Assembly (NCBI GenBank): GCA_003990745.1
Contig: RBNI01001402.1
Span: 1-22,618 of the forward strand
From: Jimgerdemannia flammicorona
Taxonomy: Eukaryota > Mucoromycota > Endogonomycetes > Endogonales > Endogonaceae
Reading direction: 5' to 3'
Length of the DNA stretch: 22,618 nt
This document shows, piece after piece, positions 19,206-22,618 of the stretch. Numbering within the stretch: position 1 is the first letter of the stretch; each line of letters starts with the position of its first letter. The translations under genes and the position numbers were made by a program. Under the pieces are notes generated by a model that did not search any database, was not told where the DNA came from, and was given only the letters and a program-made list of their open reading frames with translations.

Positions 19206-20296
19206 CCAGCAAGTTTTTAGAGAATGATAAATAAGATTTTCTGAAAAGATAAGAAAATAGATAATGGTCTATATAGATAATATAGTTATCTATAGTAAGA
19301 TAGCTAAAGAATATTTGAACTATATTTACTAAATTCTGTAAAAACTGAGAGATTATAATCTATTCATTAAGTTAAAGAAGTGTAAGTTTAGTAAAATTGA
19401 AATCTTCTATCTTGAATATATCATTAATTAGAATAAAATCCATATAGACCTAATCAAGATTTAAGTAGTTGAAGCCTACTCAATACTTACCACAGTTACT
19501 GAAGCTCAAGCTTTTATAGGACTTATTATCTATTATAAAAGATTTATTAAAGAATTCTCTAATATTATAGACTATATCAATAAATTGTTTAAGTTAGATA
19601 CTAAGTTCCAATAGACAGATAGGTAATAACCAGTATTTGAATATCTTAAGATTCATTTGACCTAGATACCCATCTTGAGAAGATCTGACTAGTCTCAAGA
19701 GTTCATTCTATAGATATATACAAGCTCAATTAGACTAAGAGCAGTCCTTATACAAAAGAAGAATAAGATTGAATATATGATTATATATCTTAGATAAAGG
19801 AGAAAGAAAATATAAATTCTATAAACTAAAGTATCTTACAGTTATCTGGGCTATAGAAAAGTTTTATTACAATTTTACAGAAAGATACTTTACCATCCTG
19901 ACTGACTATTTAGCTCTTATCAAATTATTGACCACTGGTCAATCTAAAGAAATATTCACTAGATGGATTATAAAGCTGTAAGTCTATAATGTAACTATTA
20001 TACACTACTCAGAAAAAAGTAATGCTAATATAGATATACTCTTATAAATACTTCAAAGAACTTATAACTAGTAAAACCAAAATGAATAAGCAACTCTACT
20101 ATAGAATTATTATCTATCTAGAATAGCAAAAGATAATCTAATATCTGAAAGAATAGATATAAACAATTATTAACAAAAACTAGAAAAAAAATTGAAACTG
20201 ATAGAGAAATATTAAAGAAAGAAAAACTACTAGTTATATTAGAGCATAAGAAAGAACAAGTAATATAATCAATATATAAACTTAGTTATTTAGGAG
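19206..20296 (+). mobile_element. Gypsy-2 part 2: rest of RT, RNase H and start of integrase
   Basis: Gypsy-2 resumes directly after the 5' LTR of Gypsy-1. The sequence follows Gypsy-1 pol from the RT segment after C-N-A-P to the integrase N-terminal region (KLSYLG near 20275-20295). It then ends abruptly at 20296, where unrelated sequence starts with TAGTGCATTAC. Confidence 0.82.
19206..20296 (+). pseudogene. pol: Gypsy-2 pol, C-terminal part, truncated
   Basis: The RT active-site box reads VYIDNI near 19270 in place of VYVDDV, a G-to-A change in the second Asp codon. RNase H follows (about 19560-20045, with LTDYLAL-like sequence near 19900), then the spacer and the start of integrase. Frequent TAA and TAG interrupt it. 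The integrase catalytic core and the 3' LTR are missing from the window. They may lie beyond the hAT element outside it. Confidence 0.75.
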
Positions 20297-20334
20297 TAGT
20301 GCATTACAATCTGAGCCAATCTATATATATATTT

Positions 20335-20660
20335 AACCTGATCTGGAATTATACATCACTCATCTTTAACCCAACCCAGAAATATACATCACCCATCTTT
20401 AACCCAACCCAGAATTATATATCATCTATCTTTAACCTAATCTAGAATTAAACATTACCTATCTTTAATCCAATCTGGAAATATATATCACCCATCTTTA
20501 ATCTGACCCAGAATTATATGTAACCCATCTTTAATCCAACCTGAGAAATATATGTAATCTAATCTGAGAAATATATGTAACCTGACTCTGATCTATATTT
20601 AATCTGATGCAAATCCATCTTTAATCCACCTTAAGCTACAAGGCACCAAAAAAAATATAT
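20335..20660. repeat. 33 bp minisatellite
   Basis: Six full units of exactly 33 bp run 20335-20532. The consensus begins AACCCAACCCAGAATTATA and ends ATCACCCATCTTT. Differences are mainly C/T and A/G. Beyond 20532 the array decays into shorter units (CTGAGAAATATATGTAA twice) up to about 20660. Confidence 0.88.
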
Positions 20661-20875
20661 TATACATCTAAGATATATATTTAGAATAAACAAATAGAAA
20701 CATAATTAGGTATCAGTAGTGCTCTGAATGAGTCAATTTGAATCAAATCCAAATTCAATTTGTCACATGATGGTTTGATCCGAATCTCAAATCTGAAGTC
20801 ATCCGAATCAACTTGGATTAATCTGAATTGCCCCATCCAAATCACCCTATCTGAATCACTCATCCAAACCACTCC

Positions 20876-21056
20876 AATCTGAATCACTCAATCTGAATTA
20901 CTTAATCTGAATCACTCAATCCAAATCACTCAATCCGAATCACTCAATCTGAATCCTCCAATTCGAATCCTCTAATTCGAATCCTCCAATTTGAATCCTC
21001 CAATCCGAATCCGAATCTGAATCCTTCAACCGAATCCTCCAATCCAAATCCTCCAC
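20876..21056. repeat. 14 bp minisatellite (AATCTGAATCACTC type)
   Basis: Nine head-to-tail units of 14 bp run 20876-21001. They shift from AATCTGAATCACTC to AATTCGAATCCTCC, followed by imperfect units to about 21056. Looser copies of the GAATC motif extend left to about 20730. The long open frames on the minus strand here are only by-products of the repeat. The position just upstream of the hAT transposase suggests subterminal binding sites, which is an inference. Confidence 0.85.
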
Positions 21057-21135
21057 ATGACTCATATGCCGGACATGTCCACAATACAATATATATACAA
21101 TATACACACATGCACATGCAAACATGCAAACACAC

Positions 21136-22618
21136 ATGTCAACAGATCAGTCTTCAACAGTTCACAGTACCGATGATGCTTCAAGTCAAACATTCCTGAT
21201 AGCTCCACACCTTTCATGCAATTCTCGCTCCAAAATCTGGCATCATTGTGCTAAGATAGGAGATGATGTTGTTTGTAATTATTGCAGGTAAAAAATTAAG
21301 ATGCACCTATTGACTTATTTGACACACACATGATATTGTTTCATCTATTCTCATAAACTACATCAGCCAGAAGTTCAAAATGCTTGGTGGTATGACCTCA
21401 AACATGAATTGACATATAAATGATAAGCACTCTAACAAAATCAAAAAGAACATAGAGACAAATAAAATCGACATCCAAGCTGTGGTGAGTACGTTTATCC
21501 AATTGCCCAACCATTTCTGTACCAACAATGCTGTTTAATCAAAAATATTTAGCCATACTCTTTAGCAGAATTTCGAAATCAGCTCATTTGCTGGATTGTG
21601 TACACAGACCAGCCATTCACAACCATTGAGAGTGATTAATTGCATAGCATCTTTGGCCTCCTCAAGCATGATTTATATTTGCCAAGTATTGATACTATTC
21701 GCAAAGATGTCCTGGAGGCCTATAGAAAGGAGTACGACAATCTCTGCCAGATACTTCAGATAAAATAAGAGCAGCACCATGACCTTTGCAAGCTGAATTA
21801 TATAAAAGAGCTCACCAATTTAACCTTACATTCAATAAGTAGAATTCAGTAGGCAAAATTTTGTTTACGATTGACACATAGACATCCCCCAATGCAATTT
21901 CATTTCTGGGCATTACTGGTCATTGGATTGACCTCAATTGGCAGCTTAAATCTCTCACTCTTGACTTTGTCAAACTTGCTGGCCCTCATTCTGGAGACAA
22001 TATCACAGATGCTTTTATTAGTTATATCCGGGAGCTTGGGATCACAACCAAGGTAAAAAAAGGGGGACTTGCCATCAGGTTGGCATTTTGAGGGAGGTCC
22101 TTAAACAAAACAGATTTTGTTGGTTATTTATTTTTGCATAATTTGCCAACCGAATATTTCAAGTACAGATTTTGGCCATTATGACAGACAATGCCACAAA
22201 CAACTCAACATTTTTCCAAGTTATAGTGGTCAGCCTCAAATAGGAAAATGTGGCCTTCAGTACAGAAAGCTGCCATATGCGATGCCAGGCCCATGTACTG
22301 AACCTCACTGTTCAGGACTATCTTATGTACATAGACAAAACATCTGAGAGAGGAGGGGCCCTGAGTATAATTTCCAAGCTGTGCAAACTGGTTGTGTCAG
22401 TCCGATCATCTCCACAATGATGAGACAAATTTGCTGCACAGTGTAGGGCAATCAGTTTAGCCCCAAAAGAGCTTATATTGGATGTCTGTATATGTTGGAA
22501 CTCAACATTTGCAATGATCCAGCATGTGCTGGAGTTTGCTGTAGTATGTATCCTTTTTTTCTTTGGTTGGCTGAAGCAACTGTTTCAGATGATGGAAGAT
22601 TTATTTAAAGAAAAAAAA
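21136..22618 (+). pseudogene. hAT transposase with BED zinc finger, broken, 3' end outside window
   Basis: ATG at 21136 starts MSTDQSSTVHSTDDASSQ. It leads into a BED-type zinc finger (KIWHHCAKIGDDVVCNYC, about 21232-21288), where Trp and the Cys pair are intact. Frames then shift. LICWIVYTDQPFTTIESD (about 21583-21635) and the following LPSIDTIRKDV are typical hAT. From 21891 come NAISFLGITGHWIDLNWQL and GPHSGDNI. After a 116 bp intron, ILAIMTDNATNN carries the second catalytic Asp, followed by HMRCQAHVLNL (about 22280-22310) and a DVCICWNSTF segment. TAG at 22241 and TGA TGA at 22418-22423 break this part. At least three frame changes lie upstream. The first catalytic Asp region near 21870 is garbled. 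The last catalytic Glu and the dimerisation domain would be off the end. Confidence 0.85.
22053..22168 (+). other. intron in the hAT transposase remnant
   Basis: GTAAAA at 22053 and TACAG ending at 22168 bound 116 bp containing stops and a T-rich 3' half. Removing it joins ...GITTK to ILAIMTDN in phase 0, restoring the order expected in hAT transposases. 116 is not a multiple of three, so the intron also explains the frame change. This marks a eukaryotic gene. Confidence 0.75.

Larger units (their letters stand above)
20297..22618 (+). mobile_element. hAT-superfamily DNA transposon, degenerate, right end outside window
   Basis: The transposase remnant at 21136-22618 defines the superfamily. 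Where the element starts is uncertain. Gypsy-2 homology ends exactly at 20296, and the new sequence opens TAGTGCATTACAATC, a plausible hAT terminus. A second similar start, TAGTGCTCTGAATGAG, occurs at 20717, just before the 14 bp repeats. Either could be the true end, or one hAT may sit in another. Subterminal repeats between end and gene are common in hAT elements. The 8 bp target duplication cannot be tested because the far end is missing. Confidence 0.6.

Noticed and set aside
20335..21056. Possible CRISPR array from regular repeats
   Set aside because: The units are contiguous with no unique spacers and lie in a eukaryotic transposon context.
20681..21137. Minus-strand frames rich in D, S, W, R and I
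   Set aside because: They are translations of the 14 bp minisatellite; the periodic peptide reflects the repeat and not a gene.
21871..22347. Two plus-strand frames starting MTHRHPPMQF and MLVIYFC
   Set aside because: They are out of frame with the hAT transposase blocks and overlap its intron; the neighbouring frame carries the conserved motifs.

Overview
The window looks like a transposon graveyard from a filamentous fungus. No host gene, tRNA, rRNA or CRISPR array is recognisable. The evidence is three related Ty3/gypsy copies, a Tad-like LINE 3' end, and a hAT transposase remnant with a GT-AG intron. Substitutions are mostly C-to-T and G-to-A and create many TAG, TGA and TpA, as expected of repeat-induced point mutation (RIP) or deamination of methylated cytosine. 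The species cannot be named from this. The sequence begins with a T run and ends with an A run, so it may be a whole contig.

Layout. 1 to about 1440: 3' end of a 5'-truncated LINE on the minus strand, with poly(A) tail. About 1440-2645: AT-rich sequence with no recognisable gene and a patch of degenerate short repeats. 2645-9307: 'Gypsy-3' (+), heavily mutated, its gag split by a 1.57 kb insert of unknown type (2991-4560). Gypsy-3 ends in a half LTR (about 9092-9307) that is also the 5' LTR remnant of 'Gypsy-2' (+). Gypsy-2 runs 9308-12498 and resumes at 19206-20296. Between these lies the best preserved element, 'Gypsy-1' (-), 12499-19205, with two 467 bp LTRs. At 20297 Gypsy-2 breaks off into two minisatellites and a hAT element whose transposase remnant (21136 onward) leaves the window.

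Gypsy-1 sets the reference for the family: 5' LTR, PBS, gag with a CCHC knuckle, an in-frame stop, then protease, a Cys/His cluster, a dUTPase domain, RT, RNase H and a DD35E integrase, followed by a separate ORF of about 139 codons, polypurine tract and 3' LTR. The most notable point is the dUTPase between protease and RT, present in all three copies, together with the Cys/His cluster and the extra downstream ORF. In all three copies the protease DTG and the dUTPase motif-3 catalytic Asp read Asn. No element here is autonomous.

Inferred order of events: Gypsy-3 and Gypsy-2 are oldest. The insert in Gypsy-3 gag, Gypsy-1 in Gypsy-2, and the hAT in Gypsy-2 came later. The LINE is placed late only from its milder decay.
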